Assembly: GCA_023662875.1 (NCBI GenBank) | Contig: JAMPIG010000036.1 | Span: 1 to 34,997 of the forward strand | Source of the DNA: Roseburia sp. | GTDB lineage: Bacteria > Bacillota > Clostridia > Lachnospirales > Lachnospiraceae | Reading direction: 5' to 3' | Length of the DNA: 34,997 nucleotides | In this document: piece by piece, positions 1 to 7,690 of the stretch | How the letters are laid out: each line of letters starts with the position of its first letter | How positions within the stretch are numbered: position 1 is the first letter of the stretch | The notes under the pieces: generated by a model | What the model was told of the DNA's origin: nothing | Databases searched by the model: none | The model's input: the letters and a program-made list of their open reading frames with translations, nothing else | Translations under genes and position numbers: made by a program

Positions 1-152
1 AACCAACCGTTTCAGCGATTGTAAAAACAGTTTCTATCGGAGCTTTGTGTGCCACGCTTTTAATCTTGTTTGTTCTGCCCGGTATATTGGCAGTATTTGA
101 CCGGCTTATCATTAGAGAGAAAAAGCAGAGAATAAAGCAGCAAAGTAAGTAA
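1..152 (+). CDS. MMPL/RND-family exporter, C-terminal end (partial)
   Basis: Only the last 49 codons are present; the reading frame is open from base 3 to the TAA at 150-152, and the start lies before the window. The peptide has one hydrophobic segment (SIGALCATLLILFVLPGIL) followed by AVFDRLI and a basic tail (REKKQRIKQQSK). The pattern of a last transmembrane helix, then LPxxLxxFDRLI, then a cytosolic basic tail is typical of MMPL-domain proteins of the RND superfamily, which move lipids or drugs across the membrane. Substrate cannot be told from this end. Family call is moderate because only about 50 residues are visible. Confidence 0.6.
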   Translation, partial: PTVSAIVKTVSIGALCATLLILFVLPGILAVFDRLIIREKKQRIKQQSK

Positions 153-275
153 GAAAATTTGAAATTTGAATAAGGGATAATTACATTTTTGCCAAACCAT
201 TGGATTTTTCATTCCGTTTGTAGAAATAAATCAAGGTTGCAAATACGGAGAGACACCGAAATGAAAAACTTACCT

Positions 276-304
276 GTCCGGCGCATGGGAAAGCGCCGGA
301 CGGG
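276..304. terminator. GC-rich hairpin, possible terminator of the GH4 remnant or exporter
   Basis: A perfect 9-bp stem (GTCCGGCGC 276-284 with GCGCCGGAC 293-301) encloses the loop ATGGGAAA, and extra pairs are possible at its base. On the plus strand a seven-T run follows about 13 bases later. On the minus strand TAAGTTTTTC follows. It may serve as a bidirectional terminator between the convergent exporter and GH4 fragment, but neither T-run sits at the ideal distance. Confidence 0.45.
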
Positions 305-342
305 GGATAGCAAAATTTTTTTACACTTCTATTGCTTCTTTA

Positions 343-861
343 TCACATCTGAGCAAAGCCGTAGGTTTTTACCCCGCCGTATCGGTAGCAGGCCCATGTA
401 ACCATGACGTTCGGATTCGAATAGTTCAGAAGAATGCACCCGGGCTTCGCCACCTCGCGGATATCCTTACAGAAGCCGAGCATGGCGTTTATGCCCCGCT
501 GGCTGTACATGATACCGCCGATACAGAGCGTGTCGCCCACACATTGGTCAACGCCGTATTTCAGCGGGATTTCCACATCCGTCGCGAAGGCCTCCAGCAT
601 ACCGATGCGGACACAGTTGATCACATACCTGGCGTCCCGGAAAGCCTCCCTCCGGTCTAAAGTAGAGTGGATTTTGACAGAAAGGCCGTTCTCGTCGATA
701 TCCCGCTGGCAAAGCTGTGTTACCATTCTCAGATTATCGGGGTTGATGTCGGTAAACGCAACCTCGATATCGTGAAATTCGGGAACGGTCAGTAAATCAG
801 CCAGCAGTCCCCTTGTAAATCCGATACTGTCGGCGCCGATAAACGCGACTTTAAATGACAT
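343..861 (-). pseudogene. Truncated GH4 alpha-galactosidase/alpha-glucosidase (N-terminal 172 residues)
   Basis: The peptide starts MSFKVAFIGADSIGFTRGLL, the NAD-binding Rossmann start of glycoside hydrolase family 4 (MelA/LplD type). It continues with the family's conserved VAFTDIN, GVDQCVGDTLCIGGI and LLNYSNPNVMVTWA blocks. GH4 enzymes use NAD and a divalent metal to cleave alpha-glycosides and are usually about 430-470 residues long. Here the frame ends at TGA after YGFAQM, where intact enzymes continue with a GLCHSVQG-type motif carrying the metal-binding Cys. The lower half of the protein is absent and nothing after the stop resembles the family in the 190 bases before the exporter end. 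The start has a strong ribosome binding site (GGAGG on the minus strand just after 861). I read it as a deletion remnant with an intact 5' end; the encoded product cannot be active. Confidence 0.8.
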
Positions 862-906
862 ATGCTCCTCCTTCTTTGATTTTTGCTGTTTACAGGAAGT
901 TCTGAT

Positions 907-955
907 TCGGATATAATCTGTAGGATGAACATCCTGTTGATTTCATATTATCCGA
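907..955. promoter_or_regulatory. Nested inverted repeats between the divergent GH4 remnant and MFS gene
   Basis: AGGATG (922-927) and CATCCT (930-935) form a perfect 6-bp inverted repeat with two bases between. Around it lie TCGGATA (907-913) and TATCCGA (949-955), a second perfect 7-bp pair. The location in the control region of two divergent genes fits operators for a sugar-responsive regulator, but no regulator gene is adjacent. No convincing -35/-10 pair for the MFS gene was found. Confidence 0.4.
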
Positions 956-1101
956 CCGGGGTAGAATTTTCAAGTGTGATATGATCGATTTACGGGTTTG
1001 GTCTCCGCGGACATTAAAACAGGATAAAATCCTGTCGGCGGAAAGCAGAGCGGTGAAAAATATCCGGCAGAGAAATAATTTATGCGGTGAGGAGAAGAGA
1101 G

Positions 1102-2292
1102 ATGAATGCGAAGAGAAAGTATCGGAAAACCCTGACGGCCTGTTACCTTGGCTTTATCACGCAGGCGATAGCCGCTAATTTTGCGCCCTTGTTATTTTTG
1201 ACTTTTCATGAAACCTACGGGATTTCCTTCGGTCAGCTGGCGCTTATCCCAACCTGTTTTTTCTTTACGCAGCTTGTGGTGGATTTTGTCTGCGCGAAAT
1301 TTGTAGACCGGATCGGCTACCGGGTCAGCATTGTCACGGCGCAGATTGCGTCGGGACTGGGAATTATGGGGCTTGCCGTTCTGCCGGAGCTGCTGCCGTC
1401 CCCGTTTGCGGGGATTATCGTATGCGTTGAAATTTACGCTCTGGGCAGCGGCCTGATTGAGGTGCTTTGCAGTCCGATTGTGGAGGCCTGTCCCTTTGAA
1501 AACAAGGACGGAGTTATGAGCCTGCTGCATTCCTTTTACTGCTGGGGTTCGGCGGGAGTAATTCTCGGCTCCACTCTGTTCTTTTGGGTGATCGGGATTG
1601 AAGGCTGGCGGATTCTGGCCGTCCTTTGGGCGGTTATCCCGCTTTTCAACATCTATAATTTTGCCACCTGTCCTATCGAAACGCTGGTAGAAGGGGGACA
1701 GAGCATGACGATGGGACAGTTGTTTAAAACGAAGATTTTCTGGCTGTTCATTCTTTTGATGATATGCGCCGGAGCGTCGGAATTGGCGATGGCGCAATGG
1801 GCCTCCGCCTTTGCCGAATCGGCCCTGCATGTCTCAAAAACCTTCGGGGATCTGGCCGGCCCCTGCGGGTTTGCGCTCCTTATGGCGGTCAGCCGAACCC
1901 TGTACGGGAAATTTGGCGAAAAGGTTGATCTGAAGAAATTTATGATCGCTTCCGGAATCCTTTGTCTTGGCGCATATTTGCTGGCCGGGCTTGCCGACCT
2001 TCCCCTGCTTGGGCTGATCGGATGCGCTGTTTGCGGGTTTTCGGTGGGAATCATGTGGCCCGGGTCTATCAGCATATCGTCAACCGTTCTTCCCGCGGGC
2101 GGGACGGCGATGTTTGCGCTTTTGGCGCTGGCGGGTGATCTCGGCGGAACAGTGGGGCCTGCGATTGTCGGGGGTGTGTCCCAGATGGCGGGGGACAATC
2201 TTCAGACGGGCGTCCTTGCCGGAATCGGTTTTCCGATCGTGTTGGCGCTGTGTGTGCTGGCCCTCGGGAAAGGCGGGGAAAAGCGGGCGTAG
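1102..2292 (+). CDS. Major facilitator superfamily transporter
   Basis: The product is a 396-residue integral membrane protein with about 12 hydrophobic segments split by a charged central loop near CPIETLVEGGQSMTMGQL, the usual MFS architecture. An MFS loop-2 type motif (AKFVDRIGYRVS) follows the second helix. It starts at ATG 1102, which is preceded at good spacing by GGTGAGGAG; an upstream in-frame GTG at 1087 lies inside that ribosome binding site and is rejected. The overall look resembles the fucose-permease-like branch of MFS sugar transporters. Divergence from a GH4 glycosidase remnant makes uptake of a sugar or glycoside plausible, but this is inference. The substrate is unknown. Confidence 0.8.
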   Translation: MNAKRKYRKTLTACYLGFITQAIAANFAPLLFLTFHETYGISFGQLALIPTCFFFTQLVVDFVCAKFVDRIGYRVSIVTAQIASGLGIMGLAVLPELLPSPFAGIIVCVEIYALGSGLIEVLCSPIVEACPFENKDGVMSLLHSFYCWGSAGVILGSTLFFWVIGIEGWRILAVLWAVIPLFNIYNFATCPIETLVEGGQSMTMGQLFKTKIFWLFILLMICAGASELAMAQWASAFAESALHVSKTFGDLAGPCGFALLMAVSRTLYGKFGEKVDLKKFMIASGILCLGAYLLAGLADLPLLGLIGCAVCGFSVGIMWPGSISISSTVLPAGGTAMFALLALAGDLGGTVGPAIVGGVSQMAGDNLQTGVLAGIGFPIVLALCVLALGKGGEKRA

Positions 2293-2380
2293 GCAGGGAA
2301 AGGATTAAGGCGAAAAAGAGTATAGGCCGGAAAAGGTTTAGACCAGGAAAAGAAGGCATAGGCAGGAAAAGGCTTCAGGC
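2290..2380 (+). repeat. Degenerate 18-bp purine-rich tandem repeat
   Basis: Units beginning TAGGC(A/C)GG(A/G)AAAGG occur at 2290, 2323 and 2359, and a more diverged unit (GACCAGGAAAAGAAGGCA) fills 2341-2358, giving a period near 18 bases. The array begins at the stop codon of the MFS gene. The rest of the 394-base gene-free stretch (2293-2686) holds a GCGAAGC mini-hairpin (2469-2481), the ABC promoter (2550-2578) and a second low-complexity run with AGAGAATC repeated (about 2627-2675) just before the ABC gene. Confidence 0.6.
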
Positions 2381-2549
2381 GAAAAATGGATATGGATGTT
2401 TTCGGGGCGGCGGCGCGGAAAATGCGTCGCTGTCTTTGTCTTATGAGGAATTTTATTGCAGTTGGGAAAATGCGAAGCATTCTTCTTCAACTTGTTTGTT
2501 CTGCGAATTTGCTTTTTTCTGCAAGGATAGTTTTTCGTCATTTTTTTTG

Positions 2550-2587
2550 TTGACAAAAGGAAATCGGGATGATATCATTTTGATATC
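2550..2587 (+). promoter_or_regulatory. Sigma-A-type promoter with palindromic operator over the -10
   Basis: TTGACA (2550-2555), a 17-base spacer and TATCAT (2573-2578) make a strong housekeeping promoter about 110 bases before the ABC ATPase gene. A perfect inverted repeat, GATATCA (2571-2577) TTT TGATATC (2581-2587), covers the -10 and the likely start of transcription, a classic position for a repressor operator. No regulator gene is in the neighbouring operon. Confidence 0.7.
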
Positions 2588-2686
2588 AGAAGTAACAGGA
2601 AAGAATAAAACAGAGAAAATAGAGAATCAGAAAACAGAAAAAGCAGAAATCAGAGAATCAGAGAATCAGAGAATGGGAGAAGAACT

Positions 2687-3439
2687 ATGTTGCGGATCGA
2701 GCATGTGACGAAGCATTACAAGGGCAGCGATAAGGGGATTACGGATTTAAGCCTGCACATTGCGCCGGGGGATCTGTACGCGTTTATCGGCCACAATGGG
2801 GCGGGGAAAACCACGACCTTAAAGTGCGCGGCGGGGATTCAGGGCTTTGACAGCGGGGAAATCCGGATCGATGGGCTGGATATCCGGAAGGAGCCGCTGG
2901 AGGTCAAGCGCCGGATGGCATATATCCCGGATAATCCGGATTTATATGAATACCTGACGGGAATCCAGTATCTGAATTTTATCGCCGACGTCTTCCGGGT
3001 AGGGGAGCGGGAACGGGAGGAGCGCATCGGAAAGTACGGGGAAGCGTTTGAGATCACTTCCTCGCTGGGGGATTTGATCTCCACCTATTCCCACGGCATG
3101 AAGCAGAAGCTGGCCCTGCTGTCCGCTCTGGTACACCAGCCGAAGCTCTGGCTTTTGGATGAGCCTTTTGTGGGGCTGGATCCAAAGGCGGCGGTGATTC
3201 TGAAGGAAATCATGCGGGAGGTCTGCCGGTCGGGCGGGGCGATCTTTTTCTCCACCCATGTGCTGGAGGTGGCGGAGAAGCTTTGCAATAAGGTGGCGAT
3301 GATCAAGGACGGTTCGCTGGCGGCCTGCGGCGGGATGGATGAGTTCGTCGGGCAGGGGCGGTCGCTGGAATCTCTGTTTATGGAGGTGGTAGAGCATGCT
3401 GAAGCAGATCAGAATCATGTGCCGGCTGGAGCTGAGTAA
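2687..3439 (+). CDS. ABC transporter ATP-binding protein (ABC-2 type exporter)
   Basis: This 250-residue protein is a complete ABC nucleotide-binding domain: Walker A GHNGAGKT at residues 35-42, Q-loop region near residue 80-90, signature YSHGMKQ at 134-140 (a degenerate but common variant of LSGGQ), Walker B LWLLDEP at 154-160 and switch histidine in STH at 189-191. It powers export through the permease encoded next, whose start codon lies 44 bases inside this gene's end, so the two are translationally coupled. The ATG at 2687 follows GGGAGAAG. It belongs to the CcmA/YhaQ-like group of ABC-2 ATPases. The transported compound cannot be told. Confidence 0.9.
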   Translation: MLRIEHVTKHYKGSDKGITDLSLHIAPGDLYAFIGHNGAGKTTTLKCAAGIQGFDSGEIRIDGLDIRKEPLEVKRRMAYIPDNPDLYEYLTGIQYLNFIADVFRVGEREREERIGKYGEAFEITSSLGDLISTYSHGMKQKLALLSALVHQPKLWLLDEPFVGLDPKAAVILKEIMREVCRSGGAIFFSTHVLEVAEKLCNKVAMIKDGSLAACGGMDEFVGQGRSLESLFMEVVEHAEADQNHVPAGAE

Positions 3440-4982
3440 TCTTTTCGGGTGGAATGTACTGCGGTTTTCCAGAGACGGGAAGCAGAAGAGAAGAGCCGCG
3501 TTCACAACGGGTTCCTGGGTTCTGGTGGCGCTGCTGGTAGCCTTTTACATGGGCATAATGTCTTACAGTCTGATCCTGATGAACTGCAGTTCGGCGGTTC
3601 CGGTTTATCTGACCGTCGTCTGCGGGCTGTTGCTTTTTGTCTCGGGTCTGTTGAAGGCGGGAGGGCTGTTGTTTCGGCGGGAAGGCTATGAGATTCTCTG
3701 CTCGCTGCCCCTGACAAAGGCGGCTGTGGTAACGGGAAGGCTTTGCCGGATGTATGTGGAGAATCTGGCGCTGACGCTGGCGGTCATGCTTCCGGGGCTG
3801 GCGGTATACGCACGGTATCTGCGCCCCGGCGCAGGGTTTTATCTGGCGGCGCTGGCGGCGGTGTGGGCGGTTCCGCTGCTACCCATGGCGGGGGCGGCGC
3901 TGCTTGGCGGGGTGATCGCGGGGATCGCCTCCGGGATGCGGCGCAAGGGTCTTGTGACGGCAGGGCTCTCCGTGTTGTTCGTAATAGGGGTTCTGTACGG
4001 AACGGCCCGACTGTCCGCCTTGGAGGGGAGCCCGGATCCGGAGTTGATGCAAAGGATGGCGGAGACGGTGACAGAGGTAATCGGGCGGATCTATCCGCCT
4101 GCGGTCTGGCTGGGAAGGGCTTTGACAAAAGGAAGCCCGCTTTGGGGGCTTTGCTGGGCAGCGGGCTCTCTGGCGGTGTTCGGGGGAGCGGCCGCCGGTA
4201 TCTGCGTCTTTTTTGACGGTATCTGCAGGCGGCTTTCCCGGGACAGCGCGAAGCATGATTACCGGATGGGACGACAGAAAGCGAATCCGCTGCTGACGGC
4301 CTTGTGGAAAAGGGAGTTTCGGCGGTACTTTTCTTCCGGCGTTTATGTGACCAACACGATCATAGGTCCGGTTCTGGCCTGCGTTTTCTCCGGGGCTCTG
4401 CTGGCCGGAGGAAAGGAGGCGCTGGAGGGAGTCCTGCCCGGGGAACTGGGGACGGGGCTTTTGGTACCCTTTGCCCTGGCGACGGTTCTGTCGATGATGA
4501 TGCCGTCCTGCGTCTCGGTTTCCATGGAGGGGAAAAGCTGGTGGATCCTGAAAAGCCTGCCGCTGTCGGCTAAGAATATTCTGGACGGGAAGCTTTTGAT
4601 GAATCTGATTTTGGTGTTCCCCTTCTGGCTGGTTTCGGAGATCCTGCTGGGGCTCGCCTTTCGGCCGGGGATGGGAGAGCTGTTTTGGTTTTTGCTGATT
4701 CCGGCGGCGCTGACTGTGTTTAACTGTTTTTTCGGCCTCACGGTAAATCTGCGCTTTCCCGTGACGGAGTGGGACAATGAGGCAAGCGTCGTAAAGCAGA
4801 GTACTTCCGCCCTGATCGGCGGGCTGGGAGGTCTCATCCCGGCTTTTGTGGGGATGGTCGGAGCGGTACTGGTTCCGGAGGAATATTCGGCAGTTTTCCT
4901 GGGGGCTTTTTGCGGGGCGGTTCTTCTGGGAGCGGCGCTTTTGTACCGGAGGAATTGTAAGGTTGATTTTGAGGAATTGTAA
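3396..4982 (+). CDS. ABC-2 type exporter permease
   Basis: The product is a 528-residue polytopic membrane protein with roughly a dozen hydrophobic stretches, consistent with a membrane subunit that works with the upstream ATPase. The start ATG lies within the ATPase gene, preceded by GGAGGT at 3384-3389, which supports a 44-base overlap and coupled translation. Two halves of hydrophobic segments are joined by a soluble region around RRLSRDSAKHDYRMGRQKAN, close to the middle. It resembles the large clostridial putative ABC exporter permeases. Substrate unknown. Strong G+C bias gives long spurious open frames on both strands in this interval. Confidence 0.8.
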   Translation: MLKQIRIMCRLELSNLFGWNVLRFSRDGKQKRRAAFTTGSWVLVALLVAFYMGIMSYSLILMNCSSAVPVYLTVVCGLLLFVSGLLKAGGLLFRREGYEILCSLPLTKAAVVTGRLCRMYVENLALTLAVMLPGLAVYARYLRPGAGFYLAALAAVWAVPLLPMAGAALLGGVIAGIASGMRRKGLVTAGLSVLFVIGVLYGTARLSALEGSPDPELMQRMAETVTEVIGRIYPPAVWLGRALTKGSPLWGLCWAAGSLAVFGGAAAGICVFFDGICRRLSRDSAKHDYRMGRQKANPLLTALWKREFRRYFSSGVYVTNTIIGPVLACVFSGALLAGGKEALEGVLPGELGTGLLVPFALATVLSMMMPSCVSVSMEGKSWWILKSLPLSAKNILDGKLLMNLILVFPFWLVSEILLGLAFRPGMGELFWFLLIPAALTVFNCFFGLTVNLRFPVTEWDNEASVVKQSTSALIGGLGGLIPAFVGMVGAVLVPEEYSAVFLGAFCGAVLLGAALLYRRNCKVDFEEL

Positions 4983-5007
4983 GTCTTGTAAGCTTAATGC
5001 AACTCAA

Positions 5008-5048
5008 CGAATCGCCAAGCGGCAAAGCCTGCTTTGGAAAGCGATTCG
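5008..5048. repeat. Two-tier hairpin downstream of the ABC permease
   Basis: CGAATCGC (5008-5015) pairs perfectly with GCGATTCG (5041-5048), and inside it CAAAGC (5023-5028) pairs with GCTTTG (5031-5036). No T-run follows, so it is not a standard terminator. The following bases hold two copies of GATTCC(G/A)TGG, a word seen again between dapA and dapB. Confidence 0.5.
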
Positions 5049-5153
5049 ATTCCGTGGGTACTATCGATTCCATGGGGTGGTTCGCGCTGCTGCAGGCAGT
5101 AGGAAAATTTGTAAACATTGACAAGCGCGCAGGACGCGCAAGGAGGGGTAGGC

Positions 5154-5969
5154 ATGAGGGTTCCCGGTTTGACAATTGTTTTTCTGGTTTTGAATCTGTT
5201 GATCGGCATAGCGATTCCGGTGGGACTGTGCATTTTCTGGAGGGTGCGTCGGAAGTGCAGTCTGGCGGCGTTTTTTACGGGCTGCGGCGTGATGCTTTTG
5301 TTTGCCTTAGGCTTAGAGCAGATCGTCCACAGGGTTGTGCTGGGGTCGGCGGCAGGGGCGGTCATCCAGGGGAATCTCTGGCTTTATGCCCTGTACGGCG
5401 GGCTTATGGCCGGGCTTTTCGAGGAGACGGGAAGGCTTCTGGGGATGAAGCTTCTGTTGAAAAAGAAGCAGGATAACGATTATAACGCGCTGATGTACGG
5501 AGCCGGGCACGGTGGGTTCGAGGCTTTTGTGATTCTCTTCTTCGGTATGTTGAACAATCTGATTTACGCGCTGATGATCAATTCCGGACAGTCGGGGCTG
5601 TTGCTGCAGAGCCTGGACGAGGCGACCGGAGCGACGATGCAGGCTGTTTTTCAGACTCTGTCCCAGTCGTCGCCGTTTTTGTTTCTGGCGGCACCGGTAG
5701 AGCGGATTGCGGCGGTGGCGGGTCAGATCGCGCTGTCGGTGCTGGTTTGGATTGCGGCGACGAGAAAGAATCGGACGGGGCTGTATTTTCTGGCGATTCT
5801 GCTGCACTTTCTGCTGGACGCCGTGGCAGTGGTCTGCAGCGGGCTGGGCGTGCCGACGGCGCTGGTGGAGTTGGCGGTGATTTTGATCGCGGCGGCGTAT
5901 CTGTGGCTTGCGGCGGCGATGTGGAGGAAGAATGGGCTTGGGGGCCGGACGCAGGTTTGCGGCGAGTGA
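5154..5969 (+). CDS. YhfC-family intramembrane metalloprotease
   Basis: This 271-residue membrane protein has the three motifs of the YhfC family: GLFEETGR (about residues 88-94), GHGGFEA (118-124) and HFLLDA (218-223). The Glu and His residues are thought to bind the metal in these putative membrane-embedded proteases, which are distantly related to the CPBP/Abi and PrsW groups. About seven to eight hydrophobic segments are visible. The ATG at 5154 follows AGGAGGGG with a 5-base gap; an in-frame ATG at 5118 has no such site. It lies 171 bases behind the ABC permease on the same strand. The last 11 residues (GLGGRTQVCGE) come from a sequence block repeated downstream, so the C-terminus may have been rewritten by a repeat. 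Confidence 0.85.
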   Translation: MRVPGLTIVFLVLNLLIGIAIPVGLCIFWRVRRKCSLAAFFTGCGVMLLFALGLEQIVHRVVLGSAAGAVIQGNLWLYALYGGLMAGLFEETGRLLGMKLLLKKKQDNDYNALMYGAGHGGFEAFVILFFGMLNNLIYALMINSGQSGLLLQSLDEATGATMQAVFQTLSQSSPFLFLAAPVERIAAVAGQIALSVLVWIAATRKNRTGLYFLAILLHFLLDAVAVVCSGLGVPTALVELAVILIAAAYLWLAAAMWRKNGLGGRTQVCGE

Positions 5970-6025
5970 CATCGGCAGGCGACAGGCACCCTCGCTCAGA
6001 CACGCTTGCGCTTGGGGGCCGGACG
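5936..6025 (+). repeat. 16-bp perfect direct repeat spanning the end of the YhfC gene
   Basis: GCTTGGGGGCCGGACG occurs at 5936-5951 (inside the last codons of the YhfC gene) and again at 6010-6025 (inside the downstream palindrome), 74 bases apart. This ties the gene end to the palindromic element that follows. Confidence 0.7.
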
Positions 6026-6107
6026 TAGCGGTACTAAGGCCCCAAAGTACGCGGCCTAAGTACCGACGTCCGGCACAGTCTTCGCGGGGGAGCCCGCCGC
6101 CTGCCGA
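5972..6107. repeat. Large nested palindromic element (MITE-like or structured RNA)
   Basis: Outer arms 5972-5995 and 6084-6107 (24 bases each) are inverted copies with four mismatches. Inside them, arms 6018-6041 and 6053-6074 form a second long stem (GCCGGACGT, a two-base bulge, CGGTACT, one mismatch, AGGCC) around an 11-base loop. The whole element is 136 bases and begins two bases after the YhfC stop. No T-run follows and no open frame is supported. The rest of the 341-base gap to traX (6108-6310) is GC-rich with no gene I can support. Confidence 0.7.
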
Positions 6108-6310
6108 CTGGATGACGCGGATTAGCGCTTGCCGTATGCCGATCGGTACGCGGACAGGCTGTGCTAAGCTGTAGAGGCCCCCGCGCGGAGCGGAAGTGAA
6201 GTTTTTCGGGGTTGCGTATTTGCGCCTATGACGGTATACTTGTATCAGCAAAAGAGAAGCTGTGGAAAAGGCTCCGGGCAGAAGAATCCGGCAAAAGAAG
6301 GAGCAGCCTG

Positions 6311-7048
6311 ATGGAAAAGAAAGAAGGCGGATTAACTTCAAACCAAATAAAGCTGATCGCCATTATTGCCATGACAATAGACCATGTTGTCTGGCTTCTG
6401 TTTCCGGGATGCCAGCATGTTTGGTGGGTATGGTGTCTGCATATTGTCGGAAGAATAACAGCGCCGATCATGTGGTTCTTTCTGGCGGAGGGCTTTTATT
6501 ACACCCGAAATGTGAAAAGGTATATCGGGAGATTGTTTCTGTTCGCGGTTATCTCGCACTTTGCCTATAATTTTGCGGGCGGAATACCGTTTCTTCCTAC
6601 CGGGATTTTTAACCAGACGGGAGTCATGTGGCCGCTTGCGTGGGCGGTTGTCCTGATGGTGGTTTTTACGACCGAAAGGCTGAGACAATGGCAGAAAATA
6701 ATCTGTATCATTTTGATCTGCCTTATCACATTTCCCGCGGACTGGTCCTGCATAGCGGCAATGTGTCCCGTGTTTCTTTATCTGAACAGAGACAGCTTCA
6801 AAAAACAGGCGCTTTCGATCGTGATCTGGACTATGTTTTATGCGATCGTTTATTTCCTGGCAATCGACAAGCTCTATGGAATCCTGCAGATGTTTACGGT
6901 GTTATCGATTCCCATTCTCGGCAGCTACAACGGGGAACGGGGGAAGTGGAAGGGCATGAAATGGCTGTTCTATCTTTATTATCCGGCGCACCTTTTTGTG
7001 ATTGGTATCATCAGGGTTCTTATGGGGAGCGATGGTATTTTCCCCTGA
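6311..7048 (+). CDS. TraX-family membrane protein
   Basis: The 245-residue product has about seven to eight transmembrane segments and the TraX signatures: SNQIKLIAIIAMTIDHVVW near the N-terminus, then GRITAPIMWFFLAEGFYYT and RYIGRLFLFAVISHFAYNF, and a final YLYYPAHLFVIGII. In plasmid F, TraX acetylates pilin, and chromosomal homologues in Firmicutes are thought to be acyltransferase-like membrane proteins of unknown role. The ATG at 6311 follows AAGGAG with normal spacing; a TTG at 6212 would add 33 residues with no membrane character and no ribosome binding site. No conjugation genes are nearby, so a role in conjugation is unlikely. Confidence 0.85.
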   Translation: MEKKEGGLTSNQIKLIAIIAMTIDHVVWLLFPGCQHVWWVWCLHIVGRITAPIMWFFLAEGFYYTRNVKRYIGRLFLFAVISHFAYNFAGGIPFLPTGIFNQTGVMWPLAWAVVLMVVFTTERLRQWQKIICIILICLITFPADWSCIAAMCPVFLYLNRDSFKKQALSIVIWTMFYAIVYFLAIDKLYGILQMFTVLSIPILGSYNGERGKWKGMKWLFYLYYPAHLFVIGIIRVLMGSDGIFP

Positions 7049-7118
7049 TAAGCTTACCTTCCGACAGGACTTATTGGCCGATGCGGAAACCGTGTCGTAT
7101 AACGCAGATGGAGGCAAA
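7032..7118 (+). pseudogene. Possible N-terminal remnant of a GNAT acetyltransferase gene
   Basis: In the frame of the next gene, bases 7032-7118 read MVFSPDKLTFRQDLLADAET followed by VSYNADGG. The pattern FRxxLLxDxETMxYNxxxGG is one I associate with the start of certain clostridial GNAT proteins. Here it runs straight into the flavodoxin-like protein without a stop. It overlaps the last 17 bases of the traX gene. It may be a scar of a deletion that joined two genes, or a real N-terminal extension of the next protein starting at ATG 7032. The similarity is from memory and is not strong proof. Confidence 0.3.
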
Positions 7119-7670
7119 ATGAGATTGTTCGTATCTTTTTCGGCAAGAAAAAACGGTAACTGTGTTCATATCATTGATTATTTAAGGATGCCGGAGGATA
7201 AAGTTATCCTCTTCCAAAATCTGAATGTAAAAGGGTGCGGCGACTGCGATTATGAATGCTTCAAAAACCAGTGCAGGTATCGGGAGGATGATGTATACGG
7301 TCTTTTAGACAGTTTTGGGCTGTATGAAAAGGTGATCCTGGTGGTTCCGATGTACTGTGGAAATCCGTCTTCGCTGTACTTTTGCTTTAACGAGAGAAGT
7401 CAGGACTTTTTTCTGCGTCACGGAGACGATTATACAGCCTTTGCGGAACGGCTTTTTATCATTGGCGTGTACGGAAGCCACAGGGAGACGCCGGAGTTTG
7501 TAAGATGTCTGGAAAAGTGGTTTGAGGGAACGGCTTTCACAGATCATGTGTTGGGAATTGAACGTCACCTGTATCGGCAGGGCATGGAGGACAAGGTGAC
7601 AGAGGTTGAGGCGGTACGGCGGATGCTGCAGGAGTTTTTGCCGGCGGGCTCTTGCCCGCAGAGTACTTAG
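7119..7670 (+). CDS. Flavodoxin-fold / NAD(P)H-dependent FMN reductase-like protein
   Basis: The 183-residue protein opens with MRLFVSFSARKNGNCVHI, which fits a beta strand followed by the phosphate-binding loop of flavodoxin-like FMN reductases. It then has a Cys-rich stretch (KGCGDCDYECFKNQCRYRED), like the CxxC region of iron-sulfur flavoproteins, and a hydrophobic strand VILVVPMYCGNPSS matching the family's GSPVY block. A role in flavin-dependent electron transfer is likely but the partner is unknown. ATG 7119 follows GGAGG at good spacing. A longer version starting at 7032 is possible because the frame is open upstream. DNA here is more A-rich than the GC-rich ABC region. Confidence 0.6.
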   Translation: MRLFVSFSARKNGNCVHIIDYLRMPEDKVILFQNLNVKGCGDCDYECFKNQCRYREDDVYGLLDSFGLYEKVILVVPMYCGNPSSLYFCFNERSQDFFLRHGDDYTAFAERLFIIGVYGSHRETPEFVRCLEKWFEGTAFTDHVLGIERHLYRQGMEDKVTEVEAVRRMLQEFLPAGSCPQST

Positions 7671-7690
7671 AAAGGAACGGGATAGGGACA

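Noticed and set aside
5313-6341. 342-codon minus-strand frame across the YhfC gene and the palindrome
   Set aside because: Basic, Gln/Arg/His-rich translation typical of a shadow; the plus strand encodes a clear membrane protease.
6311-7048. TraX as a sign of a conjugative element
   Set aside because: No relaxase, coupling protein or type IV secretion genes are nearby, and chromosomal TraX homologues are common in Firmicutes.
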